This document shows, piece after piece, positions 1 through 7,161 of a stretch of DNA of 19,662 nt. Within the stretch, counting starts at the first letter, position 1. Every line of letters begins with the position of its first letter. Source of the DNA: Acidobacteriota bacterium (GTDB lineage: Bacteria; Acidobacteriota; Vicinamibacteria; Vicinamibacterales; UBA2999). The notes beneath the pieces were generated by a model, which ran no database searches, was not told the origin of the DNA, and was given only the letters and a program-made list of their open reading frames with translations. Made by a program: the position numbers and the translations under genes. Location of the stretch: assembly GCA_947465645.1 (NCBI GenBank), contig CANIBQ010000093.1, positions 1 to 19,662 of the forward strand, read 5' to 3'.

Positions 1-408
1 CTTCACCTGCTCCTGCAGCTCGAAGTCCTCGATCTTCGCGATCCGCTGGCCCATGCTGACGCGATCGCCGAGCCGGACGTAGATGGCCTGAAGACGTCCG
101 GCGACGCGGGGAACGACCGACACGGTCGCGTCGCCAATCAGGTTGCCGACCACGGTGATCTCTTCCGAGACGGAGCCGAGGCTCGCCTTGGCCAGCTCCA
201 CGGTCAGCGGCCCACGATTGCCGCGTCCGCCCTGAAACCCGCCACCGCCAGGGCCGCCGCCCCTCTGCTCGCCGCCCTGGCGTCCACCCTCGCCTCCGCC
301 GCCCTGCGCGCCCGCCGCGCGCGTCGAATCGCGGGTGAAGAGACCTGAATAGAACGCGACGCCGGCGAGGCCCGCGATGACGAGGAGGATGATGACGAGT
401 TTTTTCAT
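1..408 (-). CDS. RND efflux periplasmic adaptor (membrane-fusion protein), N-terminal part
   Basis: This is the first 136 codons of a gene whose 3' end lies beyond the left edge. Residues 4-20 are a hydrophobic signal or membrane anchor (MKKLVIILLVIAGLAG). Residues 34-66 are a low-complexity linker rich in Gly, Gln and Arg. From about residue 68 the sequence matches the start of HlyD/AcrA-type adaptors: a beta segment, then VVPRVAGRL and VRLGDRVSMGQ, the typical biotinyl-lipoyl half-motif, and then the start of the coiled-coil hairpin. In this family the adaptor links an inner-membrane RND pump to a TolC channel, which fits the tolC-like gene ending 6 bp upstream. No SD is visible before the ATG, so coupling to the upstream gene is likely. 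The pump substrate cannot be told from this fragment. Confidence 0.88.
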   Translation of the reverse strand, partial: MKKLVIILLVIAGLAGVAFYSGLFTRDSTRAAGAQGGGGEGGRQGGEQRGGGPGGGGFQGGRGNRGPLTVELAKASLGSVSEEITVVGNLIGDATVSVVPRVAGRLQAIYVRLGDRVSMGQRIAKIEDFELQEQVK

Positions 409-414
409 GAAGGT

Positions 415-2190
415 TTAGTTCCCACCGCCGAAGCCACCGCCGCCGCCTGCGTTCGCCCTGGGCGCCTGCGAGCCGCCGCCCTGGATGGTCGTGATGCCGC
501 CGCCGTTGCCGGCCGGCACTTCCTGGACGCGCTCGAACTCCACTTGCGCGCGCCGGTAGTCGAGCAGCGCGCGAAGCTCGGCGTTCTGCGAGTCGCGCAG
601 GTCGCGCTGCGCCTGCACCACGAAGAAGTTCGTCGAGAGGCCGACTTCGAACCGGCTCTGCTCGGCGTCGAGACGCCGCTCCGCGAATTCGCGCGCGGCC
701 GATGCGGCCTGTACGCGCTCGCGGCTCGATTCGACCTGAAGCGCCGCGTTGGTCACGTCGGTCGCCACCTGAAGCTCGAGCTGGCGGCTTTGCGCGATCG
801 TCTGCCGCTGCTGCAGGCGCGCGCGCGCGACGTTGGCATCGGCCGGACTCGTTCCGATCGGATAGCTGAAGTTCACCGACAGGTTCCACGTCGGCGCCGT
901 CTGATCGGCCAGGATGCGCAACGCGTCGAAATAGCCGCTTTGGATCGTATTGGTAATGGCACCGCCGAGCTGGCCGCTCTGCCGGATGAACTGCGGTCCG
1001 CCGATGCCCGCCACTCCGTATGACGCCGTCAGGTCCAGCGCGGGTCGCTGCTGGTCGGTGAGGCTGGCGAGAGAGACGTCGTTGGCCTGCAGTTGCCGCT
1101 GCGACTGCTGCAGGTCGGTCCGATTCTCGAGCGCGCGACGCACGGCGCCGGCCACATCCAGCCGATCGGTGGCAAACGTCGGCACGTCCACCGGGTTGAG
1201 GTTCGCCGTCCAGTACGGATCTTCGGTGCCGTTGACGATCAGCCGCTTCAGCAGCAGTTCGGCCGTGCGCTGCGTGGCAATGGTCTGCGCCACCGTCTGG
1301 CGCCGGGTGGCCTCTTCAGCCTGCGCCTGGACGATGTCGAGCGGCGCCAGCGTGCCAATCTCCACGCGAGCCTGGTTGTCTTCGACCAGCTTCGAGGCCA
1401 GCGCCAGCGAACGCTCGGCGACGTCGGCCGCCTGGATGGCGTAGACGAGATCCCAATACGCGTTGCGGACGTTGGCGAGCGTGCGGACGACCGTCCCCCG
1501 CAGCTCGATCTCCGAAATCTGCTGGTTGAGCGCCGTGATCCGAAGCTGCGCCCGGGTGGCATCGATGCGGAAGCTGCGCAGCAGCGGCTGCACGTAGCTG
1601 GCATTGATGTTCGTGTTGAGCGCCGGGTTCCGGGTGGCGAATGCGTCCGACTGTGACTGGCGATTGTTGTTGAAGCCGACCGCGAAGCTGCCGCCGCCCC
1701 ACTTGACGGCCTGCGTGAGGCCCGTGTTGCCGGTCAGCGTCTCGGTGACGAGCATGTCGGCGCCCGCCGTCTGCGTGCGCGGGAACGTCGACTGGCTGCG
1801 CACGCCGAGGTTCGACGCGAACGTCGGGCGGTAGTTGGCCTCGAGCGCGGCGATCGCGAAATCGAATGTCTGGGGATTCAGCCGCTCGACCGAGATGTCC
1901 AAGTTGCGCTCGAGCGCGCGCTGCACCGCATCCGCGAGGGTAAGGTCGACCTGTCTGCCGGCTTCAGGCGGCGGCGCCACCGGGCGGGTCTGCGGAATGC
2001 CGGGGGCCGTGCCCGCCGTGTGGCGGATCTCGATGAATCGGCGCGCCGCCTCCTGCGAGATCGCGTCGAGGCGGGCGCTGTCGCCGGCCGGATCCTGGGC
2101 GCCCGCGGGGCCCGACGCGAGGAGCGTGAGCAACACGAAGGGGATGAGCACACCGAAAGGGCTGGACGTTGAGCGGGCAAGAGTCTTCAT
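415..2190 (-). CDS. TolC-family outer-membrane efflux protein
   Basis: The 591-residue protein has an N-terminal signal peptide (cleavage likely after residue 31, AGA|Q). It has the two repeated outer-membrane-efflux (OEP) halves typical of TolC channels. The first starts near residue 81 (LTLADAVQRALERNLDI) and the second near 345 (AVRRALENRTDLQQS). Long alpha-helical stretches rich in Gln, Ala and Arg lie between them. These channels form trimers that carry substrates across the periplasm and outer membrane. The last 26 or so residues are a Gly-rich tail (GGGG runs), which is longer than usual. The gene lies between a Spy-like gene (25 bp upstream) and the adaptor (6 bp downstream), all on the minus strand, so it is almost certainly in one operon. 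ATG at 2190 is the only start that keeps the signal peptide whole. Confidence 0.93.
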   Translation of the reverse strand: MKTLARSTSSPFGVLIPFVLLTLLASGPAGAQDPAGDSARLDAISQEAARRFIEIRHTAGTAPGIPQTRPVAPPPEAGRQVDLTLADAVQRALERNLDISVERLNPQTFDFAIAALEANYRPTFASNLGVRSQSTFPRTQTAGADMLVTETLTGNTGLTQAVKWGGGSFAVGFNNNRQSQSDAFATRNPALNTNINASYVQPLLRSFRIDATRAQLRITALNQQISEIELRGTVVRTLANVRNAYWDLVYAIQAADVAERSLALASKLVEDNQARVEIGTLAPLDIVQAQAEEATRRQTVAQTIATQRTAELLLKRLIVNGTEDPYWTANLNPVDVPTFATDRLDVAGAVRRALENRTDLQQSQRQLQANDVSLASLTDQQRPALDLTASYGVAGIGGPQFIRQSGQLGGAITNTIQSGYFDALRILADQTAPTWNLSVNFSYPIGTSPADANVARARLQQRQTIAQSRQLELQVATDVTNAALQVESSRERVQAASAAREFAERRLDAEQSRFEVGLSTNFFVVQAQRDLRDSQNAELRALLDYRRAQVEFERVQEVPAGNGGGITTIQGGGSQAPRANAGGGGGFGGGN

Positions 2191-2215
2191 GTGCGTTGAA
2201 CAGGATGGAGAAGGT

Positions 2216-2656
2216 CTATCTGCGTTGATCGCGGGTCCGCTGCCGATCCCGATCGCGGGTCGACGCCTCGTGGAGCGCGGTGAACTTCGCCCACTGATCG
2301 GTGGTCAGGCTTCGACGCATGCGGAGCAGCATCATCGTCCGCGCTTTGCTCATCTCTGCGCGCGCCGCCTCGACGATCGTGAGTTGAGCCAGCACGGCAT
2401 CGTCGTCGGCCTTCTCCACCAGCCGATCGAACTCCGCCTGGGCTTCGTCGAGCGCCTTCATCGTCGTGCGAAGGGTCGGCTGGGTCTTTTGAAAGATCTC
2501 TTCGAGATTGGTGCGCTGCTCCGTGGTGAGACCGAGCTCGCGGCCGAACGGCTCGTCCTGCCACCACTTGCCACGCTGCGCCTGGGCCGGGGCGGACCAA
2601 AGCAGGACCATGGCGGCACACGCCAAGAAGTGATGGAACTTTTTGGAGACATTCAT
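2216..2656 (-). CDS. Spy/CpxP-like periplasmic protein (heavy-metal-resistance family)
   Basis: This 146-residue protein has a signal peptide ending about residue 26 (SAPAQAQ). It has two LTxxQ motifs, LTTEQ at 43-47 and LTTDQ at 117-121, which are the hallmark of Spy/CpxP and periplasmic metal-sensor proteins. The region between them is predicted helical and rich in Ala, Glu and Arg. The C-terminus is very basic and acidic (RDRDRQRTRDQRR). Family members act as periplasmic chaperones or envelope-stress and metal sensors. It is the first gene of the efflux operon on this strand. A GAGG-type SD sits about 10 nt before the ATG. The call to family is good; the exact role and any metal bound are inference. 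Confidence 0.8.
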   Translation of the reverse strand: MNVSKKFHHFLACAAMVLLWSAPAQAQRGKWWQDEPFGRELGLTTEQRTNLEEIFQKTQPTLRTTMKALDEAQAEFDRLVEKADDDAVLAQLTIVEAARAEMSKARTMMLLRMRRSLTTDQWAKFTALHEASTRDRDRQRTRDQRR

Positions 2657-2772
2657 AACTGACTTGCCTCACAATACGACTGTCTGCGCCGTGACGTTTA
2701 CTGCTCTGGCTGCAAAGACATACGAGTACCACGCTCGGTCCGGCGTCGGGTATCCTTCGCCAGGCACATCCG

Positions 2773-2788
2773 TGGCACAGGCCTTGCG
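2773..2788 (+). promoter_or_regulatory. Sigma-54 (RpoN) promoter, -24/-12 type
   Basis: The sequence TGGCACAGGCCTTGCG has GG and GC exactly 10 bases apart and matches the sigma-54 consensus TGGCAC-N5-TTGC at every conserved base. The predicted transcript starts near 2799, about 30 nt before the ATG of the small secreted-protein gene. It lies in the divergent gap between that gene and the efflux operon. Such promoters need an AAA+ activator, and none is encoded in this window. No enhancer site was recognised upstream. Confidence 0.75.
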
Positions 2789-2800
2789 GGCTCGCTAGGT

Positions 2801-2815
2801 GGCGGGTAGCCCGCC
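2801..2815 (+). promoter_or_regulatory. Hairpin in 5' leader next to ribosome-binding site
   Basis: The sequence GGCGGG-TAG-CCCGCC can form a 6-bp all-G/C stem with a 3-nt loop. It begins a couple of bases after the predicted sigma-54 start and ends immediately before the SD-like GAAGGA (2816-2821). It could protect the 5' end of the message or modulate ribosome access. This is inference from pairing only. Confidence 0.4.
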
Positions 2816-2829
2816 GAAGGATGGGTTGT

Positions 2830-3081
2830 ATGAGACGGAACGCGGTGCTCGTGGCCTTTCTGGCGGTTCTGTTGATGGGGCTGGCGGTGGCGGCTCAGGA
2901 AGGCTTTTCGGTCGGCGGCCGGTTAGGCGCGACTGACCAGGAGGCCCAGGAAGGGTATTTTGCCGTCGACAATCAGACGATGATCGTGGTGAAACCCGGC
3001 AGCCAATTGCACGCGTACTTGAAGTCCAAGGTGGGGCAGCGCGTCCGCATCACCATCGAGCCTGACACCGAGTCGGAGTAA
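2830..3081 (+). CDS. Small secreted protein of unknown function
   Basis: I do not recognise this 83-residue protein. Residues 1-22 are a clear signal peptide (cleavage near AVAAQ). The mature part is about 60 residues, acidic, and looks beta-rich, with segments YFAVDNQTMIVVKPGS and GQRVRITIEPD. It has no Cys in the mature part. An upstream in-frame ATG at 2821 exists, but the SD-like GAAGGA (2816-2821) overlaps it and sits 8 nt before the ATG at 2830, so 2830 is preferred. The gene is preceded by a sigma-54 promoter and a leader hairpin. It ends only 7 bp from the convergent ispH stop, with no visible terminator between them. Confidence 0.7.
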   Translation: MRRNAVLVAFLAVLLMGLAVAAQEGFSVGGRLGATDQEAQEGYFAVDNQTMIVVKPGSQLHAYLKSKVGQRVRITIEPDTESE

Positions 3082-3088
3082 GCGTCTC

Positions 3089-4270
3089 TCAGCTTGCCGC
3101 CAGCTCTTCGAGCCGCCGAATCGCGGCGCCCACCAGGTTGTCCGGCGTCGACGCGCCGGACGTAAGGCCGACACGTATCCGACCGTCCGGCAGCCAGCCG
3201 GCCGTCGCAACCTCCCTCGCTTCTCCGACAGGTTTGTGCCTGATTTCGGTCGATGATACCAATCCGTCTGGCGCAGCGATGTGATACGTCGGCACGCATG
3301 CCGCACAAATGTTCGCGAGGTTGCAGGTGTTGCTGCTGTTGTAGCCGCCGAGGACGATCATCAGGTCAGGCGTCTGTTCAGCCAGCAGCGCGATCACCGC
3401 ATCCTGACGATCCTGCGTCGCGCTGCAGATCGTATCGAAGGCGCGAAAGCGCGCGGTGAGCTCGACGTCGCCGTACCGGTCGCGCATCGCCGCGCGGAAC
3501 ATCTCGCCAATCTTCAGCGACTCCGAGCTCAGCATCGTCGTCTGATTCGCGCAGCCGATGCGCTGCAGGTCGCGGGCTGGATCGAACCCCGCGGAGGCGG
3601 CGTGCTCGAACCGTGCAAGGAATTCAGAGGCCGACGAGCGCTGCGTGCCCCGGATGTAATCGCAGACAAATGTCGCTTCGCTCTCGTTCAGGACAACCAG
3701 GTAGTGGCCGCGGCCGCCGATGAGCGCCTGCGACGCCGTGGCGCGCGTTTCCTCGTGGCGGTACTTGCCGTGGATGATGGAGGTGAAGCCGTCCTCGGCG
3801 TAGCGCTTCACGTTCTTCCACACGTTGAGTACCGACCCGCAGGTCGTATCCACCATCGTGCAGCCGTACCCCTGCAGCTCGCCGAGCAGCTCCAGGGTGA
3901 CGCCGAAGGCCGGCAGGATCACGACGTCGCTGGGCGTGAGCGCGGCGATCGATTCGCCGGCGTCGGACAGGAAGCGGATTCCCTGGGCGCGCAGTTGGTC
4001 GTTGACGTGGGGGTTGTGAATGATCTCGCCGGTCAGGAACACCGTGCGGTCGGGGAATCGTTTCCGGGTCTGGTAGGCATAGTCGACGGCGCGGTCGACC
4101 CCGTAGCAGAAGCCGAATTCGCGCGCGAGGTGAACTTCGAGCCGCCCCGACTGAAACCGGTAGTCCGACTCCTTGATGCGTTGGACCAGATCGCTGTGGT
4201 AGCTCTCGGCGAGAACGCCGGCCACCTCGTGTTTGAGGTCGAGACCTTTTCGGAAAATGAGAGGGGGCAT
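3089..4270 (-). CDS. ispH: 4-hydroxy-3-methylbut-2-enyl diphosphate reductase (IspH/LytB)
   Basis: IspH is the last enzyme of the MEP pathway. It reduces HMBPP to IPP and DMAPP using a [4Fe-4S] cluster. The three cluster cysteines are visible: C55 in EFGFCYGVDRA, C144 in DTTCGSV, and C282 in FDTICSATQDRQD. The motif HGKYRHEETRAT (about 168-179) carries the catalytic Glu region, and GGYNSSNT (308-315) is the substrate-binding loop. At 393 residues it is the long form seen in cyanobacteria and plastids rather than the 310-320-residue E. coli form. Its ATG shares one base with the TAA stop of the upstream anti-sigma gene (TAATG), so translation is probably coupled. This places an isoprenoid enzyme in an ECF sigma-factor operon. 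Confidence 0.95.
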   Translation of the reverse strand: MPPLIFRKGLDLKHEVAGVLAESYHSDLVQRIKESDYRFQSGRLEVHLAREFGFCYGVDRAVDYAYQTRKRFPDRTVFLTGEIIHNPHVNDQLRAQGIRFLSDAGESIAALTPSDVVILPAFGVTLELLGELQGYGCTMVDTTCGSVLNVWKNVKRYAEDGFTSIIHGKYRHEETRATASQALIGGRGHYLVVLNESEATFVCDYIRGTQRSSASEFLARFEHAASAGFDPARDLQRIGCANQTTMLSSESLKIGEMFRAAMRDRYGDVELTARFRAFDTICSATQDRQDAVIALLAEQTPDLMIVLGGYNSSNTCNLANICAACVPTYHIAAPDGLVSSTEIRHKPVGEAREVATAGWLPDGRIRVGLTSGASTPDNLVGAAIRRLEELAAS

Positions 4271-4869
4271 TATCGGATCGCGGTCTCCCAGGGGCTCGGG
4301 GTCAGCTCGTCGAGGGGCCGCAGCGAGGTGCCGCCGGAACCTTCGATCGCCAGGTCAATGCGGCCGAGTAACTCGTCCTCCGACATGGTGGTTGCCACGG
4401 CCTGCAGCGTGTGAACGTCGGGGGCCGGCCGGGCGGCGGCGGCCACCTGGCTGGCGCGCGAGGGCCGGATCACGGAGAAGTCGTGCGCGAGCTGACCGGC
4501 CAGGAGTCCGATGGCGAGGCCCGCAGCCGCCGCGCCGGCGATCCACCGCATCGCGGGACGGGTACGCGGCGCAAAGGCCTCGGCGGCGTGCCCGGCAGGA
4601 AAGGCGATGACGCGGCCCGGACGGCCCTCGTGCTCGAGCCGCTGGAGGATGCGGGCGTGCTGGCGGGCGAGCCGCTCCGCTGGGAACGCCGCGTCGGCTT
4701 CGGCCGCCGCGGCCTGCGACACGTCCGTCAGCAGGCACGCCAGGTCGGTGCGCCGGTCCTGGCATTCGACGCACGACTCCAGGTGCTGGACCTCGCCCTG
4801 CGCGGGCGCGGCGTCCAGGCAGGCCTCGATGAGGCGCTCGTCGGAGAGATGGGCTCGACCCTTCATCAT
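4270..4869 (-). CDS. Putative zinc-type anti-sigma factor, single membrane span
   Basis: The 199-residue protein follows the ECF sigma gene at once, the usual place for its regulator. The N-terminal part has HLESCVEC (H29-x3-C33-x2-C36), the H-x3-C-x2-C core of zinc-binding anti-sigma (ZAS) domains. One hydrophobic segment at about 106-128 (MRWIAGAAAAGLAIGLLAG) would anchor it in the inner membrane, with a C-terminal part of about 70 residues outside. The start is ambiguous: GTG 4872, ATG 4869 and ATG 4866 are consecutive codons, and none has a strong SD. The role, holding the sigma factor inactive at the membrane until a signal arrives, is inferred from position and motif. Confidence 0.8.
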   Translation of the reverse strand: MMKGRAHLSDERLIEACLDAAPAQGEVQHLESCVECQDRRTDLACLLTDVSQAAAAEADAAFPAERLARQHARILQRLEHEGRPGRVIAFPAGHAAEAFAPRTRPAMRWIAGAAAAGLAIGLLAGQLAHDFSVIRPSRASQVAAAARPAPDVHTLQAVATTMSEDELLGRIDLAIEGSGGTSLRPLDELTPSPWETAIR

Positions 4870-4873
4870 CACG

Positions 4874-5521
4874 TCAGCGTTCCAGCAGGCCCCGCAACTT
4901 GCGGACCGCGCGGAACAAATGCACCCGGACGGTGGCCTCGCTGACCCCGAGCGCCCGGCTCACCTCGTTGGTCGTCTGCTCGGCGATCCGGCAGAGCGTA
5001 AACACCGCGCGCTGCCGCTCGGGTAACTGGGCGACGGCGGCGGCAATCTGCCGTGCCCGCTCCGCGTCGACCAATCGATCCTCGGCGCTTCGCTGCTGCA
5101 CTCTCGGCTCGCGCGGTGGCGTGTCGACGCTCGACGGCATCGGCACCGACCACCGCAGCCGGCGGGCGCGCGACTTTCGCAGGTCCAGGCAGCCGTTCAC
5201 CAGGATCCGCGTGAACCAGACCTCGAAGGGGAGGTCCTCACGGTAGCTGGTGATGTGCGTGAACACCTTGACGAAGGCGTCCTGCACCGCCTCATCCGCG
5301 TCGTCCACGTCCCGCAGATATTGATACGCGATACGAACCGCCCGGCGCTGCTGGAGCGCCACGAGATCCGCGAACCGCTCCCGCGCTGCGTCACGCTGAC
5401 CTGCGACGACGAGCGCCTTGATTTCGGCTGCAAGCGAGGAATCCCGGGACAGCGGCGCTGCTGGCGCCGGAGTACCCGCCGCAACAGGTGACGAGGCGCG
5501 CCGAGGAGGCGTTCTGGACAT
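4874..5521 (-). CDS. ECF-type RNA polymerase sigma factor
   Basis: This 215-residue sigma-70 family protein has region 2 at about residues 50-120 (YQYLRDVDDADEAVQDAFVK and PFEVWFTRILVNGCLDLRKS). Region 4 lies at about 160-213 (LPERQRAVFTLCRIAEQTTN and VSEATVRVHLFRAVRKL, a helix-turn-helix). There is no region 1 or 3, so it is an ECF (extracytoplasmic function) sigma factor. The first 30 residues are a Pro/Ala/Ser-rich extension. A longer reading from TTG 5602 is possible but would run into the divergent gatB promoter, so ATG 5521 is preferred. It is followed closely by its anti-sigma gene and by ispH. The target promoters are unknown. Confidence 0.92.
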   Translation of the reverse strand: MSRTPPRRASSPVAAGTPAPAAPLSRDSSLAAEIKALVVAGQRDAARERFADLVALQQRRAVRIAYQYLRDVDDADEAVQDAFVKVFTHITSYREDLPFEVWFTRILVNGCLDLRKSRARRLRWSVPMPSSVDTPPREPRVQQRSAEDRLVDAERARQIAAAVAQLPERQRAVFTLCRIAEQTTNEVSRALGVSEATVRVHLFRAVRKLRGLLER

Positions 5522-5595
5522 CAATACGGCGGCTGCGGGCTGGCGTTTACCGCGTTTTAACAATTCGGTAGCGGCGGGGCCAGCCGCACTGGAGT

Positions 5596-5625
5596 GTGAC
5601 AACTATACCGCAATACATGTACGAT
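5596..5625 (+). promoter_or_regulatory. Possible sigma-70 promoter for gatB
   Basis: GTGACA (5596-5601) and TACGAT (5620-5625) are 18 bp apart, giving a start near 5632 and a leader of about 36 nt to the GTG at 5668. The match is moderate. The 146-bp gap 5522-5667 between the divergent sigma gene and gatB holds nothing else I recognise. Confidence 0.35.
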
Positions 5626-5667
5626 TCTGTTTTCCTCCGCCCGCAGAAGCGAGGTCATGCACCCATC

Positions 5668-7110
5668 GTGAAGTTCGAGCCGGTTATCGGTCTGGAAGTC
5701 CACGCACAGCTCAGCACCCGGACGAAGATTTTCTGCGGATGCAGCACGGCGTTCGGCGCTCCTCCCAATTCCCAGGTCTGCCCGACGTGCCTCGGGCTGC
5801 CGGGGGCGTTGCCAGTCCTCAACCGGCAGGCCGTCGATTACGCGATCAAGGCGGCGCTGGCTCTCGGCTGCGACGTCCAGCCCGCGTCGATTTTTGCGCG
5901 CAAGAACTACTTCTATCCGGATCTGCCGAAGGGTTATCAGATCTCCCAGTACGAGTGGCCGCTGGCCGTCGGCGGGCGTGTCGAAGTCACGGTTGCCGGT
6001 CAGACGACGGAGATTGGGCTGACGCGCATCCACATGGAAGAGGATGCGGGCAAGTCGCTCCACGAGGGGTTTTCGGACTCCAACCGCCGCACCTGCATCG
6101 ACTACAACCGAAGCGGCGTGCCGCTCATCGAGATCGTCTCGGAGCCCGACATGCGGTCCGCTGCCGAGGCCGCCGAATTCTTCACGAAGCTTCGCAACGT
6201 GCTTGTCTGGCTCGGCGTCAACGACGGCAACATGGAGGAGGGGAGCCTTCGCTGCGATGCCAACGTGTCGGTCAGGCCGGCGGGGCATCAGAAATTCGGC
6301 ACCAAGGCGGAGGTGAAGAACGTCAACTCCTTCCGCTACCTCCAGAAGGCGCTCGAATATGAGATCGAGCGGCAGATCGAGCTGCTCGAGGAGGGCGGCC
6401 GGGTGGTGCAGGAGACGCGCCTCTGGGACTCGGCCACGGGCAAGACGCACGCGATGCGCAGCAAGGAAGAGGCGCACGACTACCGCTACTTCCCGGAGCC
6501 CGATCTGCCGCCTCTCGTCGTCGATGCGGCCCGCATTGAGGTCGTGCGCTCAACGATGCCCGAGCTGCCCGAGGCGAGGCGCCGACGGTTCGTGGCGGCG
6601 TACGGGCTGCCCGAGTACGACGCCGGCGTGTTGACGCAGTCTTCGGAGCTGGCTGATTACTACGAGCAGGTGGCGCGCGACTCGAGCAACCCGAAGGCCG
6701 CCAGCAACTGGGTCATGGGCGAGCTGCTGCGGACGATCAACGATCGCGGGCTGAACATCGCCGAGATCCCGCTGACACCGGGCGCGCTCGCCGGCCTGAT
6801 CGCGATCGTCGACAAGGGCACCATCAGCAGCTCGATTGCCAAGGACGTGTTCGGAAAGATGCTCGCCTCCGGGCGATCGGCCGATGAGATCGTGGCGGCC
6901 GAAGGCCTGGCGCAGATCGGCGACGAATCCGCCCTCCTATCGATCGTTCAGGACGTCATCGGCCGCAATCCTGACGCCGTGGCGCAGTACCGCGCCGGCA
7001 AGAACCAGACGTTCGGCTTCATGGTGGGACAAGTCATGAAGGCCAGCGGTGGAAAAGCCAACCCGAAGCTCGCCAACCAACTGCTCAAGCGCGAGCTCGA
7101 CAATGCCTGA
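5668..7110 (+). CDS. gatB: Asp-tRNA(Asn)/Glu-tRNA(Gln) amidotransferase subunit B
   Basis: GatB is the kinase and tRNA-binding subunit of GatCAB. This complex converts misacylated Glu-tRNA(Gln) or Asp-tRNA(Asn) to the Gln or Asn form. Family motifs are intact: FEPVIGLEVHAQL at the start, the Cys-rich CGCS...VCPTC loop, KNYFYPDLPKGYQISQYE, HMEEDAGKS and DYNRSGVPLIEIVSEPD, then a C-terminal helical GatB/YqeY tail. GTG 5668 gives 480 residues, the usual length, and the protein then begins V-K-FEPVIGLEVH. An SD-like AGAAGCGAGG lies before it. Longer readings from 5596 or 5617 overlap the likely promoter. gatA and gatC are not in the window, so they must be encoded elsewhere. Confidence 0.96.
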   Translation: MKFEPVIGLEVHAQLSTRTKIFCGCSTAFGAPPNSQVCPTCLGLPGALPVLNRQAVDYAIKAALALGCDVQPASIFARKNYFYPDLPKGYQISQYEWPLAVGGRVEVTVAGQTTEIGLTRIHMEEDAGKSLHEGFSDSNRRTCIDYNRSGVPLIEIVSEPDMRSAAEAAEFFTKLRNVLVWLGVNDGNMEEGSLRCDANVSVRPAGHQKFGTKAEVKNVNSFRYLQKALEYEIERQIELLEEGGRVVQETRLWDSATGKTHAMRSKEEAHDYRYFPEPDLPPLVVDAARIEVVRSTMPELPEARRRRFVAAYGLPEYDAGVLTQSSELADYYEQVARDSSNPKAASNWVMGELLRTINDRGLNIAEIPLTPGALAGLIAIVDKGTISSSIAKDVFGKMLASGRSADEIVAAEGLAQIGDESALLSIVQDVIGRNPDAVAQYRAGKNQTFGFMVGQVMKASGGKANPKLANQLLKRELDNA

Positions 7111-7115
7111 CCGCT

Positions 7116-7133
7116 GTTCCAGGAACCTGGAAC
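7116..7133. repeat. Perfect palindrome in gatB-ftsE gap
   Basis: GTTCCAGGAACCTGGAAC consists of two 8-base arms around AA. It is followed by further GGAAC/GAAC units up to about 7149. It could be a hairpin (there is no T-tract, so a poor terminator), a dimeric-protein site, or a member of a genome-wide short repeat family. It occupies most of the 51-bp gap. Confidence 0.6.
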
Positions 7134-7161
7134 TCGGAACAGAGAACGGTTATAACAGAGC

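Noticed and set aside
3281..4414. Open frame of about 377 codons antisense to ispH
   Set aside because: It lies opposite a complete ispH with intact motifs, shows no recognisable domain, and has typical high-GC shadow composition.
5596..5667. N-terminal extension of gatB from GTG 5596
   Set aside because: The extension is not part of the family, and it overlaps the candidate promoter. Start at 5668 gives the usual length.
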